Notes under the pieces: model-generated
Database searches by the model: none
What the model saw: only the letters and a program-made list of their open reading frames with translations
Told to the model about the DNA's origin: nothing
Assembly (NCBI RefSeq): GCF_014201315.1
Contig: NZ_JACHDY010000001.1
Location: 124,001 to 188,000, forward strand
Origin: Edaphobacter lichenicola
GTDB lineage: Bacteria > Acidobacteriota > Terriglobia > Terriglobales > Acidobacteriaceae
Reading direction: 5' to 3'
DNA: 64,000 nt
Part shown: in pieces, positions 18,271-27,388 of the stretch
How positions within the stretch are numbered: the stretch's first letter is position 1
How the letters are laid out: each line of letters starts with the position of its first letter
Translations under genes and position numbers: made by a program

Positions 18271-19206
18271 TCATCCAGCTTTCGGCAGTTCTCCAATCCG
18301 CGCCCGCCAGAGAGCACCCAGGATGGGATCGACAGTGCCGGGCAGAACCTTCAGGGAGGGGTACCGGCGTAGCAGAGCTTGAACGATTCCGTCCCGGATC
18401 GGCGCGACATGTTCAAGGATGCTCCCGGTGAACGCAAGGTCGGGAACCCATCCCGAACGGCTCTCGGATGCGTCACGCCGCAGCCGCTCGATGACCAGAT
18501 GCGCAAGGTGGGCCAGCTCTTCTGCTTCGCGCTGAAGAACGTTCTGCGCCACAGCGTCTCCCTCCACCGCGCACCTCACCACCAGGGGAGCAAGGCGGGT
18601 AAAGTCCGGAGCAGGGATCTGGTTGGCATACCCGATAAGCGAATCGAGATCGGGAAGCTGCCACAGATCAAGAATCGCCGGCAGCAAAGTGGTCGTACGC
18701 TCTTCATCGATGGCAAAAAAAGTATCGCGCAGCGCCTGATGCCCGATTCTGTTGCCGGAGCCCTGATCGGCCAGCGCAGGTCCCCAACCGCCGGCAGTTG
18801 TCAGATCCCCAGATAGAAAGCGCCCGGCGACGTTCGAGCCCGTACCGGCCATCACAAGCACTCCCGGCCCGCCGAAGAACGCGGCATCGAGCGCGATCTC
18901 CACATCCCCAACGAGGACCAGCGAGCCCCCAACGCGCTCCGCAAAAGCTTCGCGTATCCAGTCGGTCACCAACGCCACCGTGATGCCTGCCGCGCCAACA
19001 CAACTGCGTGTAACCGATCTCATCGACACGCCGGTCAACGCGGTCAACTCGGCAAGTGCCTTATCAAGATTCTGCGCCGCAGTGTTCGCGTCGGTACGCA
19101 TGCGTTTGATGGTGCCGCCCCGCACTCGCGCCAGTTCGCGGGTCTCATCTGCCAGTACATACTCCGTCTTCGTGCCGCCCAGATCCAGTGCCAGATAAAA
19201 CGCCAA
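18271..19206 (-). CDS. BadF/BadG-type ATPase, N-acetylglucosamine-kinase-like
   Basis: 311 residues of the ASKHA fold: phosphate-1 motif LALDLGGTKTEYVL at the N terminus, phosphate-2 VLVGDVEIALDAAFF, and the adenosine region VLVMAGTGSNVAGR with GGWGPALADQGSGNRIG, typical of N-acetylglucosamine kinases and BadF/BadG proteins. It probably phosphorylates an amino sugar or related hexose after uptake. The start is a TTG with AGGAA seven bases upstream. It lies between cutC and the giant TonB receptor on the same strand, with a DeoR regulator beyond. Confidence 0.85.
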   Translation of the reverse strand: MAFYLALDLGGTKTEYVLADETRELARVRGGTIKRMRTDANTAAQNLDKALAELTALTGVSMRSVTRSCVGAAGITVALVTDWIREAFAERVGGSLVLVGDVEIALDAAFFGGPGVLVMAGTGSNVAGRFLSGDLTTAGGWGPALADQGSGNRIGHQALRDTFFAIDEERTTTLLPAILDLWQLPDLDSLIGYANQIPAPDFTRLAPLVVRCAVEGDAVAQNVLQREAEELAHLAHLVIERLRRDASESRSGWVPDLAFTGSILEHVAPIRDGIVQALLRRYPSLKVLPGTVDPILGALWRARIGELPKAG

Positions 19207-19409
19207 GCCTATTCCTCTTCTCTCTCACTTCAAAAAAATAGTAACAACAGAAGACAGCAAATTTGTTTCTATCTGAGACGGTGTTGCAATAAAGTGTGCG
19301 AGCCCCCAGGAGAGCCGCCCATCAAGAGGCAAGGGCAGAGCCGAAGCCCTGCCCTTGTGGTGAAGAATTACTGTCGCCGACACTCCAGAAAACTGCTCCG
19401 CAGACCGTG

Positions 19410-22400
19410 TTAGAACCTGTAGTTTGCTGAGAACTGCAGATGCCGTTCCGTGGATCGTACGGCTTGCTGAATTCCAAACGCGGTTCCTTGGTTTGAGATA
19501 TTGCCGAAGTTGCTGTCACCGATATTGGTATCAGGGTTGCCATAGCTGACGATGTTGAAGGCATTGAAGGCATCGAACCGAAAGCCCAGAGTCTGCTCAC
19601 GGAAGGTAACGAAGTCCTTGAAGACCGACATGTCAACGTTGAGATAACGCGGACTGCGGGTGTTGCCATTTCTCGCGTCCCCAAAGGTATTGGGGGCAGG
19701 TGCTCCAAAGGCGCACAGGCCGTTGTCTACTCCAGGGGTGGTGCAGGGAATAGCTGAAGGATCGGTGCCATACCAGTTGGCGATGCTACGGTTCACGATC
19801 TTCAGCGCACGGTACTGGTTGGGACGCGAATTCCCGAAGCTGTTGGAGTTGTTCCCAGGCCCAAGGATCGTCTCTGGAAACCCGCTGTAGACGACGGCGG
19901 CGGTCGAGATCTTCCAACCACCGATCGCCTCGTCTACCAGGCGATTGACTCCAGAGAGATACTGCTTCCCATGACCGACGGGCAAGGCATAGACACCCGT
20001 GCCGCTAAGGTTGTGGCGTACATCGTAGGCAGCAGGGCCCCAGTCCGCAGCACTGTCGTAGTAGTTCTGAAACGCACCCTGCCCCCCGAAGGTTGCACCT
20101 GAGGTATTCACCGAATAGTTGCCTGCGCTGTTGGTCAGTGCCTTTCCATAGGAGTAGTTCACGGTGAACTCCAACCCATGACTGGTGCGCTCACGGAGAA
20201 CGGTTTGGAGCGCCTGGTAGTTCGATGCTGCACGCGATTCCGTGATCAGCAGGGAATTGGAGCCGATGCTCACCGAAGGATCGATCGCATTAACCCCGAT
20301 AAACGGGTTGTTGTAGTACGGAGCCGACGTAGGATCTCCGTTAACCAGATACTGGTTGAGATTGCCGTAGTCTTCAATATGCTGGCCCAGTTCACCGACG
20401 TACCCGATCTGCAGCGACAGCGAGCGTGTGATCGCATACTCCGTTGTCAGGTTGAACTCCTGCACATAAGCTGGTTGAATGTGCTGCGGATACACGTTGA
20501 ACGTGCCGCCCGCACTCACAGTCCCCCCAGTAAACCCTTGCTCGGCTGTTCGTGGAACCCCCGGGTTGCCCGGCGTCGGCGTGACGACCGTCACATTGAC
20601 GGCCTGGATGAACGGTGTGATGGAGGTCAGACGCTGATTGGACGAGTTGCCCTCAAAGAAGCTGGTCGCGCCATAGCCGCCGCGAATGACAAGACGATCA
20701 CTTGCCTGATACGCAAAGCCGAGGCGAGGCATGATCTGGCTATAGTTGGCCTGATAGCAGGCCCGCGTGCTGCATAGGCCCGATCCAACAGGCGCACCCG
20801 CGGGTATCTTGCCCGCGTAGATCACCTGACCGGTGGCGACATTGATGTTGCCCGTCTTGTTATTGGACTCCACCCACGGCTGGTCATACTCGTAACGCAG
20901 GCCCACGTTCAGGGTCAGGTGAGGCGTGGCCTTGTAGTCGTCGTTGATGAATCCGGAGGCGCGCCACTGCCGCTGACCCACGTTGATGCTGGTCAGGGTG
21001 GCGGCGGCGGAGCTCACACGGTCCAGCACAAAGTCCGCGCCCCCGTACCCACCTGCGTTTGTAAGCGAAGGATTGCCGCTAAAGGCGCCGCTGTAGTTCA
21101 ACGATCCCAGGAAGCCGTTGTTATTGCTGGTCGGATAGTTGTTCTGGTAGCGGAGGGCCTGCACGCCAAGGCTCAACGTGCTCTTGCCGTGCTGCCACGT
21201 CAGGTTATCAATGTAGCTGTAGGTATTGTCAGTCAGGCTGCCATTGTCTTGCGCACTGTTGCCTAAACTGCTCAAACCGCCGCTAATGCCTTGTGAGGTG
21301 AAGCCCTGGTAGGCCTGGTTGGGAAAGGTGATCCCTACAACGGAGTTTCCTTTGTTGCCGAACACGCCGGTCTGATCCACCGGCAGTCCCTGGTTCCAAT
21401 TGATGCGTGTGAAACCGATGCGTGCGGAGTTGACGATCGCCGGCGAGAAGATGTGAACCCAGCTGAGGCCGCCAAGCTGCGACGGATAGATGCTGCCATT
21501 CGGAAACGAGACCGGCAGAACCGAGGTAGCTCCATCATAGGCAGTCGACTTCGAGTAGAACGCACTGATCCTATCCGCATTGTTCGGGGTGTACTCGATC
21601 TTGACATCTCCCTGGTTGTTCGCTCTGAAGGTCCGCAGCGCTCCCTGGTAATCATTGTTGACGATGCCGTCCGTCGGTGTGGCGTTTGGCAGCGGGTACA
21701 GCTCCGGATGAGCGAAGAGATACCTCGCAACCGGGTTGACGATAGGGACGCCCTTGTTTCCGACATACGGAGCGAACCCGTTCAACGGATCGTAGAGTTG
21801 AATCGGATTGGAGCCCGTGAGAAGCGCGGAGAAATCTCCGTTCCGCATGGCCTGGGTAAAGACGCTTGCCGGAGAGGTTCCTCCCTGGTGGTAACGAGAA
21901 CCCAGGTAGTCGACAAAGAAGAAAAGTTTGTCGCGCTTGATCGGACCGCCAAAGGTGCCCCCAAACTGAGACTGGGAGAATGGGTTGATGCGGATGGGCG
22001 GGCTCTGGTGATTATTCACCCAGGAGTTTGCGTTGAGTCTGTAGTCCTGAACGTAGCCATACGCCGAGCCATGAAATTGGTTCGTTCCGCTCTTGAGAAT
22101 GCTGACCACACCGGCACCATTGACGTTGCCGTAGTCGGCCGGAGAGTTGGCCGTCAGTACCTTGATCTCCTGCAGAGACTCGGGGGCAGGGCTATACGCG
22201 ATCAGGTTATTGAACGTCTCATTCAGGTCGATGCCCTCCAGCGTGTAGTTGTTCGCCTGGGCGCGGTTGCCATTCAAGTTGATCGAGTCCGTGTACTGAG
22301 TGCTGCGCTCGATACTCGTCGTGCCCGAGGTGCCCACCGTGCTTACGGAGCCAGGAACGTAGAGCGTCAAAGCCGAGAAGTCGAGACCATTCAAAGGAAA

Positions 22401-22862
22401 GTTCTGGATCGTATTCGTAGTAAACGTACCGCTGAGCGTCGCGTCATTGGTGTTCAGAATTGGCGCAGCCTCCGAGACGTTGACCACCGTCGAGCTCGCG
22501 CCTATCGTAAGCTTCACATTGAACGTGACCGTCTGCAGAACCTCCAGTTGAAATGCAGGAATGGTCTCCTTGTCGAAGCCCTTCGCATCAATCGTCACCT
22601 CATAGCTGCCGATCGGCAGAAACTGAACTCGATACAGTCCAGCCGAATTTGTTGTCGCAGTCGAGTCCACACCTGTATCCGTGTTGTGCGCCACTACGCT
22701 CGCTCCCCCAACGAGAGCGCCACTCGGGTCTGTCACCACGCCGGTGATCGTTCCGGTGACGGTCTGAGCCAGCAGGGTCTGCGTGCAGAAGAGTGCCACC
22801 ATGGCAATCACGACCCAGGAGATACGGTTGAGAAACTTCATCTTTTGCGCTGCTTTCATCAT
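19410..22862 (-). CDS. Oar-like TonB-dependent receptor with carboxypeptidase-regulatory-like domain
   Basis: About 1150 residues. A signal peptide (hydrophobic VVIAMVALFCTQTLLAQ) is followed by a carboxypeptidase-regulatory-like beta-sandwich (TGTITGVVTDPSGALVGGAS, then LPIGSYEVTIDAKGF), a plug domain (around NGLDFSALTLYVPG, GNRAQANNYTLEGIDLNETF) and a 22-strand barrel ending in an aromatic residue (SANYRF). This is the expanded Oar-type receptor of acidobacteria, which usually imports glycan fragments across the outer membrane. ATG 22862 is preferred (GGAG nine bases upstream) over ATG 22892, which has no ribosome-binding site. The neighbouring kinase and DeoR regulator suggest a sugar ligand. 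Confidence 0.93.
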   Translation of the reverse strand: MMKAAQKMKFLNRISWVVIAMVALFCTQTLLAQTVTGTITGVVTDPSGALVGGASVVAHNTDTGVDSTATTNSAGLYRVQFLPIGSYEVTIDAKGFDKETIPAFQLEVLQTVTFNVKLTIGASSTVVNVSEAAPILNTNDATLSGTFTTNTIQNFPLNGLDFSALTLYVPGSVSTVGTSGTTSIERSTQYTDSINLNGNRAQANNYTLEGIDLNETFNNLIAYSPAPESLQEIKVLTANSPADYGNVNGAGVVSILKSGTNQFHGSAYGYVQDYRLNANSWVNNHQSPPIRINPFSQSQFGGTFGGPIKRDKLFFFVDYLGSRYHQGGTSPASVFTQAMRNGDFSALLTGSNPIQLYDPLNGFAPYVGNKGVPIVNPVARYLFAHPELYPLPNATPTDGIVNNDYQGALRTFRANNQGDVKIEYTPNNADRISAFYSKSTAYDGATSVLPVSFPNGSIYPSQLGGLSWVHIFSPAIVNSARIGFTRINWNQGLPVDQTGVFGNKGNSVVGITFPNQAYQGFTSQGISGGLSSLGNSAQDNGSLTDNTYSYIDNLTWQHGKSTLSLGVQALRYQNNYPTSNNNGFLGSLNYSGAFSGNPSLTNAGGYGGADFVLDRVSSAAATLTSINVGQRQWRASGFINDDYKATPHLTLNVGLRYEYDQPWVESNNKTGNINVATGQVIYAGKIPAGAPVGSGLCSTRACYQANYSQIMPRLGFAYQASDRLVIRGGYGATSFFEGNSSNQRLTSITPFIQAVNVTVVTPTPGNPGVPRTAEQGFTGGTVSAGGTFNVYPQHIQPAYVQEFNLTTEYAITRSLSLQIGYVGELGQHIEDYGNLNQYLVNGDPTSAPYYNNPFIGVNAIDPSVSIGSNSLLITESRAASNYQALQTVLRERTSHGLEFTVNYSYGKALTNSAGNYSVNTSGATFGGQGAFQNYYDSAADWGPAAYDVRHNLSGTGVYALPVGHGKQYLSGVNRLVDEAIGGWKISTAAVVYSGFPETILGPGNNSNSFGNSRPNQYRALKIVNRSIANWYGTDPSAIPCTTPGVDNGLCAFGAPAPNTFGDARNGNTRSPRYLNVDMSVFKDFVTFREQTLGFRFDAFNAFNIVSYGNPDTNIGDSNFGNISNQGTAFGIQQAVRSTERHLQFSANYRF

Positions 22863-22973
22863 TTGAACGACTCCAGGGTGACTGTAGGACATGGGAGGAT
22901 CCGCGCAGGGGACAACGGCTGGCCGATGCCGAAGATCCGCTTGATGCGGTCATGAAAATCAAATTGTTGCTAG

Positions 22974-23003
22974 AGCATAGAAATCTATGTAAACATTTGT
23001 CAA
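22974..23003 (-). promoter_or_regulatory. Promoter of TonB receptor gene with overlapping palindrome
   Basis: On the minus strand a consensus -35 TTGACA (22998-23003) is followed after 18 nt by TATGCT (22974-22979). The inverted repeat CATAGA-AA-TCTATG at 22976-22989 overlaps the -10 box, a fitting place for a repressor such as the divergent DeoR protein. The assignment to DeoR is inference. Confidence 0.55.
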
Positions 23004-23114
23004 CACAACTTTTCATAATTCTGAAGAAAACTAGTTCATATACGCAAAATGGAACCGCCAATCTGCCGAAATTTAGCCATATGTAGATTTAAGCGTGATT
23101 AGAATGGACGAGAC

Positions 23115-23900
23115 ATGGCCCAGAAGACACAGGATCGCGCAAACCAGATACTTCACCTCCTGCTACAGAAAGGCCAGAGCTGCGTTGAGGATCTGGCCGT
23201 CACCATTGACGCCTCCCCGGCGAGCGTCCGTCGCGACCTGATCAAACTTGCCCAGCGCGGTCTGGTGAACCGCACCCACGGCAGCGTCGAGCTGGCCGGC
23301 AAGATGACCTACGAGCCGTTCCGGTTCGATGCCGCCTTCCCCCTGCGCGAAGAGCGTTTTGCGAACGAGAAACGCCGCATCGCCATCGCCGCCGCCGAGA
23401 TGGTCAACGAGGGCGACACCATCGCGCTCTCGCCCGGCACCACCACCACCCAGGTAGCCCGCAGCCTCAGGCATCGTGAGGGCATCCACATCGTCACCAA
23501 CGCGGTCAATATCGGCATGGAGTTTTCCAGCCTCCCCAACGCCCGCGTCACCCTTACGGGAGGTTCCATCCGCTGGCCAGGCGCGTTCTCAATGGTCGGT
23601 GCAACCGCCTTCGACTCACTGCAGCGGCTCTTCTTCGACAAGGTCTTCATGGGCGCATGCGGAATTCACCCCGACCACGGCCTGACCGTCATCGAATCCG
23701 ACGAAGCGCTGGTTCTGGGCGAGATGGTCAGACACGCCAAGCAGGTCATTGCAGTCGCGGATGCGAGCAAACTCGGCATCTTCACCCCCGTCAAAGTCTG
23801 CGCTACAAGCGACCTGCACACCATCATCACGGACGATAGCGTCGATCCGGAGCTGGTCGAGGCCTTCCACCGAAAGCAGGTCCGCGTGATCATCGTCTAA
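23115..23900 (+). CDS. DeoR/GlpR-family transcriptional regulator
   Basis: 261 residues: an N-terminal DeoR helix-turn-helix (VEDLAVTIDASPASVRRDL, then RGLVNRTHGSVEL) and a sugar-phosphate isomerase-like effector domain (IALSPGTTTTQVARSL, IHIVTNAVNIGMEF, VTLTGGSIRWPGAF, GACGIHPDHGLTV, QVIAVADASKLG). DeoR proteins respond to phosphorylated sugars, so the product of the adjacent kinase is a natural candidate effector. It is divergent from the TonB receptor, with 252 bp between the two starts. Confidence 0.93.
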   Translation: MAQKTQDRANQILHLLLQKGQSCVEDLAVTIDASPASVRRDLIKLAQRGLVNRTHGSVELAGKMTYEPFRFDAAFPLREERFANEKRRIAIAAAEMVNEGDTIALSPGTTTTQVARSLRHREGIHIVTNAVNIGMEFSSLPNARVTLTGGSIRWPGAFSMVGATAFDSLQRLFFDKVFMGACGIHPDHGLTVIESDEALVLGEMVRHAKQVIAVADASKLGIFTPVKVCATSDLHTIITDDSVDPELVEAFHRKQVRVIIV

Positions 23901-23987
23901 CGGGCGTTCATCGTCCAGATGCGAAGCAAGCCTGATATTCAAAAAGATTGCGGTTACCCTCCCACCAACTCATGAGACTATGAGTTC

Positions 23988-24326
23988 ATGCGTGCAGCCT
24001 GGGCCCTTTTCCCCCTTTTTCTAGGAGCGCCGGCGCTCCTGCAGCTCCACGCTCAAAGCAGACCCTCGATGGTACCGCCCAGGCTGATCAGTATGCCAAC
24101 CCCGGATTGCCGGGCAGGGAAGCCCTGCCACAGAACTCACGGCCAGGTCCGTCTGATCGTCGATGTCCTCGAGGATGGCAAAGTGGGCGAGATCAGGGTA
24201 GAGATCGGCGACGACGCTAGGCTGGCTGATGCAGCCACCGCGGCTGCTCAACAGGCCGAGTTCGTCGCTGGCTCCTTTCTAGGCAAGCCGCAGAGTATGG
24301 ATTACGTCATGAACTTTCACTTTTAG
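23988..24326 (+). CDS. Small secreted protein with TonB C-terminal-like domain
   Basis: 112 residues: signal peptide (ALFPLFLGAPALLQLHAQ), a short linker, then a single TonB-C-like fold (QVRLIVDVLEDGKVGEIRVE, LADAATAAAQQAEF, GKPQSMDYVMNFHF). It lacks the N-terminal membrane anchor and proline-rich spanner of true TonB, so it may be a periplasmic modulator or a degenerate paralogue. It is encoded alone, downstream of the DeoR regulator. Confidence 0.75.
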   Translation: MRAAWALFPLFLGAPALLQLHAQSRPSMVPPRLISMPTPDCRAGKPCHRTHGQVRLIVDVLEDGKVGEIRVEIGDDARLADAATAAAQQAEFVAGSFLGKPQSMDYVMNFHF

Positions 24327-24458
24327 CGGGTCTCGGCGTCTTTCGGGCATCTGTCGGTCTTCGATCTTCGCGCCGATCGACAAAAAAACTAGCATATTCA
24401 GATCTTTTGTCCTCCGATCGTCATCCAAAGAACGCAACCCCGGGAGTATCATAATAAA

Positions 24459-25433
24459 GTGCCAAAATATTCCATCGTCGTCCCCTTCCATAACGAGGAA
24501 GAGAATGTCACCACTCTCTACGACCGCCTGAAGGCTGTCATGGAGCACGTCAACGACACCTTCGAGTTGGTCTTCGTCGACGACGGCTCCCGCGATCGCA
24601 CCTACCGCCTGCTCGAAGAGATTGCCGCCGTAGACAGCCGCGTCCTGGTCATCAAGCTCCGCCGCAACTTCGGTCAGACCTCCGCCCTCGCCGCCGGCTT
24701 CGATCACGCCCAGGGCGACTTCATCCTCGCCATGGACGGCGACCTACAGCACGACCCCGACGAGATCCCTGGCTTCCTCGCAAAACTCGAGGAGGGCTAC
24801 GACGTAGTAAGCGGCTGGCGCTCCCAGCGCGGCGACAACTTCATCATGCGCCGCATCCCCTCTCGCGCTGCAAACTGGCTCATGGCCGCACTCAGCGGCG
24901 TCGACATCCACGACTTCGGCACCACCTTCAAGGCCTACCGCCGCGAGGTCATCCAGAACATCCCCCTCTACGGCGAGATGCATCGGTTCATCCCCGCCCT
25001 CGCCTCCTGGTATGGCGCAAGCATCTGCGAGATCCCCATCTCCAATCCCGCCCGCGAGTTCGGAGAGAGTCACTACGGAATCTCCCGCACCTTCCGCGTC
25101 TTCTTCGATCTCCTCACCATCCGGTTCCTGCTCCGCTATATGACGCGTCCGCTGCACTTCTTCGGGACCATTGGAGCCTTCGGCATGGTAGCCGGCTTTG
25201 GCATGGCCGCCTGGCTTCTCATCCTCAAGATCGTCACTGGCCAGCACATCATGAGCCTCCACGGCCCCCTCTTCGTCATCGCCGGCGTTCTCATCCTCGC
25301 CGGAATCCAGATGATGGGTATCGGTCTGCTCGGAGAGCTCCAGGTACGCCACTTTCATACCGCCGCCCACCGCGCACCCTACGCCGTAGACCGCATCCTG
25401 CGCCTGCGCTCCGAAGAGAGCCTCATCCAGTAG
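24459..25433 (+). CDS. Membrane-bound glycosyltransferase family 2 (DPM1/ArnC-like)
   Basis: 324 residues. The GT-A domain has VPFHNEEENV, VFVDDGSRDRT, AMDGDLQHDP (metal-binding D-x-D equivalent) and GTTFKAYRREV. Two C-terminal membrane helices follow (FFGTIGAFGMVAGFGMAAWL and VIAGVLILAGIQMMGIGLL). This is the layout of polyisoprenyl-phosphate sugar transferases. It would load a sugar onto undecaprenyl phosphate at the inner membrane. The start is GTG, with GGAG 13 nt upstream. Convergent with the acyltransferase gene. Confidence 0.9.
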   Translation: MPKYSIVVPFHNEEENVTTLYDRLKAVMEHVNDTFELVFVDDGSRDRTYRLLEEIAAVDSRVLVIKLRRNFGQTSALAAGFDHAQGDFILAMDGDLQHDPDEIPGFLAKLEEGYDVVSGWRSQRGDNFIMRRIPSRAANWLMAALSGVDIHDFGTTFKAYRREVIQNIPLYGEMHRFIPALASWYGASICEIPISNPAREFGESHYGISRTFRVFFDLLTIRFLLRYMTRPLHFFGTIGAFGMVAGFGMAAWLLILKIVTGQHIMSLHGPLFVIAGVLILAGIQMMGIGLLGELQVRHFHTAAHRAPYAVDRILRLRSEESLIQ

Positions 25434-25467
25434 CCCGCGTCGTCAAGACAAACCTTCGCAGCACCCG

Positions 25468-26592
25468 TCAGACTCTGACGACAGGGGCTGTTGCCGCAAC
25501 TCGTCGACGGAAAATCGACTTGTATCTGCCATTCAACCACCTGAGTAGCGGCGTTTCCACGAACCAGAAACAGACCATACCTGTCAGAATCACGCACACC
25601 AGCGCGATCCCTTCTCTCAAGACAAGGGGACCGCTCCTCAGGAACCCTATCGGAATCCTGGCCATGAGTCGCGAGATCATCTCGGTCGAAATCGCAGAGG
25701 TTAAATAGATGGAGTAAGACCCATTCCCCACTTCCACCAGCATCTTGCCAAGTCGAGACCTCACCTGCGGCCCCCAGAAAACCATTCCGCTAACCAGCAG
25801 CCAGGCCGCAACTCCCCAGGTCCCTACTCGAGGAAGCATATCTACCCCCACCAGAACGTTCTGTTCCAGTGCGACGTTCGTCGTAGTGTAGAAAGTGACC
25901 AGTCCTGCCGCAAGGACTCCGGCAACCAGCATCGCAATGCCTGTCCTGCGCTGTCTTCCGAATCTCTGAAACCCAAGTGCCGTAATGTTTCCCATCACAA
26001 ACTCAAGCAGAATTGGATTCATGACAATCACTAGGCCCGATCGGCGGATGCCCAGAAACTCCCCCACCACCACCAGAAGAACCAGTGCAGCGATCGTATT
26101 CCGAACCGCATCTCGTATCGTGATCCGCAGAAACACAGTCAGGACGTAATAGAAGAACATCTCGAAGATCAGCGTCCACGCCAGGCCAATGATCAAGTGG
26201 ACCCGTGGATAAGAGAGGCCGGGAAGCAGAAACCAGAAGTCCAGGAAGGTGAATCCCGACACCTCACTCGAACGAAGCCATCGAGTCAAAGGGAAGAGAA
26301 TCACGATCCAGTAGATCGGCAAGATTCGCAGGATGCGCCGGGCGATGAAGTGGAGTGATTCGAATCGGGGCTCTCCCGACCCAGCCCTTAACGCGGTCAG
26401 CCCTAAAATAAATCCGCTGATGACAAAAAAAATGTCAACGCCGAACATCCCAAGATTTCCAAATCGCACCATCGCCAAGCTACCGCTTCCGCCCATCATC
26501 TGCATCAGATGGAGCGCAGCCACTAGGATGACGGCAATTGCTCGCCATATTTGAAGGCCTTCGATTTGATGATGTGTCTTTGAAAGCTGCAT
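25468..26592 (-). CDS. Acyltransferase family 3 (OafA/YrhL-like) membrane protein
   Basis: About 374 residues with roughly ten hydrophobic helices. The N-terminal signature GLQIWRAIAVILVAALHL keeps the catalytic-type R...H arrangement, and VDIFFVISGFILG follows; the C terminus has CFWFVETPLLRWLNG. Family members O-acetylate or O-succinylate surface polysaccharides using cytoplasmic acyl donors. The ATG at 26592 is preferred over TTG at 26613; neither has a clear ribosome-binding site. The adjacent GT2 gene suggests a common cell-envelope theme. Confidence 0.9.
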   Translation of the reverse strand: MQLSKTHHQIEGLQIWRAIAVILVAALHLMQMMGGSGSLAMVRFGNLGMFGVDIFFVISGFILGLTALRAGSGEPRFESLHFIARRILRILPIYWIVILFPLTRWLRSSEVSGFTFLDFWFLLPGLSYPRVHLIIGLAWTLIFEMFFYYVLTVFLRITIRDAVRNTIAALVLLVVVGEFLGIRRSGLVIVMNPILLEFVMGNITALGFQRFGRQRRTGIAMLVAGVLAAGLVTFYTTTNVALEQNVLVGVDMLPRVGTWGVAAWLLVSGMVFWGPQVRSRLGKMLVEVGNGSYSIYLTSAISTEMISRLMARIPIGFLRSGPLVLREGIALVCVILTGMVCFWFVETPLLRWLNGRYKSIFRRRVAATAPVVRV

Positions 26593-26701
26593 GGCGCTGA
26601 AGTTGATCGGCAAATGGATCCAGTTCGGCGGGGGAGGTGCTAGGGGGAGTACGCGCGTAACCGATCTTGATCCATCACCATCTTACCAAAGTACCTAAGC
26701 C

Positions 26702-27274
26702 TCAGTCTCTTCCAGACGGTGTAGGCGCTGCCTTCTGCTGCTCTCTTTTCAGCTCTTCTTGCGCTTCCCTGGTCGAGTCCTTGAACGCCGCCGCGTCCAG
26801 ATCCTTGGCCAGTTTGTCCTGCTCCACCATCGGATCGGTCAGCGTCTCCAGGTATCCCACAAACTGCTGAACACACTCCCGCTCCTCCGGCGGCTGCTGG
26901 TTTTCGTTCAACTCCTTCCGCAGCACATCCTCAAGCCTCAGCGCATCGTCCAGGCCAAATGCGATAGAGGCGTACGACGTACGACTACGCAGAGCAAACA
27001 CGTCCTCATGCAATCCCGTCTGGCTCACGATCAAGCCGTTGCGCGCATTTTCGAAGGATTGCTTCCCACACGTCTCCGTAATTGCTTCCGAACCTTCAGC
27101 CGCTAAATGAATCGGCCCCAGCGTTGCCGTCTTCGGCTGAGTCAATCTTGAAAGATCGTTCAGAACATCGCTTCGGTGGCCCGAGTGACAACCAGCAATC
27201 AGTATCACCATCCCGGCGAGGAGCACACCTCGCCCTATTGTGGCCCTTTTTAGGCCCTGCACCCATTCACTCAC
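26702..27274 (-). CDS. Hypothetical lipoprotein
   Basis: 190 residues. The N terminus has a basic stretch (LKRATIGRG), hydrophobic core and lipobox LIAGC near residue 29, so it is predicted to be lipidated and envelope-anchored. The rest is soluble, helical and charged, ending in a Lys/Gln/Glu-rich tail (EAQEELKREQQKAAPTPSG). No domain recognised. It stands alone between the acyltransferase and the metallo-beta-lactamase, on the same strand. Confidence 0.75.
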   Translation of the reverse strand: MSEWVQGLKRATIGRGVLLAGMVILIAGCHSGHRSDVLNDLSRLTQPKTATLGPIHLAAEGSEAITETCGKQSFENARNGLIVSQTGLHEDVFALRSRTSYASIAFGLDDALRLEDVLRKELNENQQPPEERECVQQFVGYLETLTDPMVEQDKLAKDLDAAAFKDSTREAQEELKREQQKAAPTPSGRD

Positions 27275-27388
27275 TGTTGGCCCTCAACCGTCCCTCTGAT
27301 CCACTCGTCACGCAATCAACGAAATAGATCTAAGCTATTCTATGCCTTGATTTACGCAGGGTATATCACCTTTCGGACGCGCTACACT

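Noticed and set aside
19330..19357. CAAGGGCAG ... CTGCCCTTG hairpin downstream of the Oar-type receptor
   Set aside because: Good stem but no T tract on the minus strand after it, so I could not call it a terminator with confidence.
21453..22955. 500-codon plus-strand open frame
   Set aside because: Antisense to the Oar-type receptor, which has unmistakable domain structure on the minus strand.
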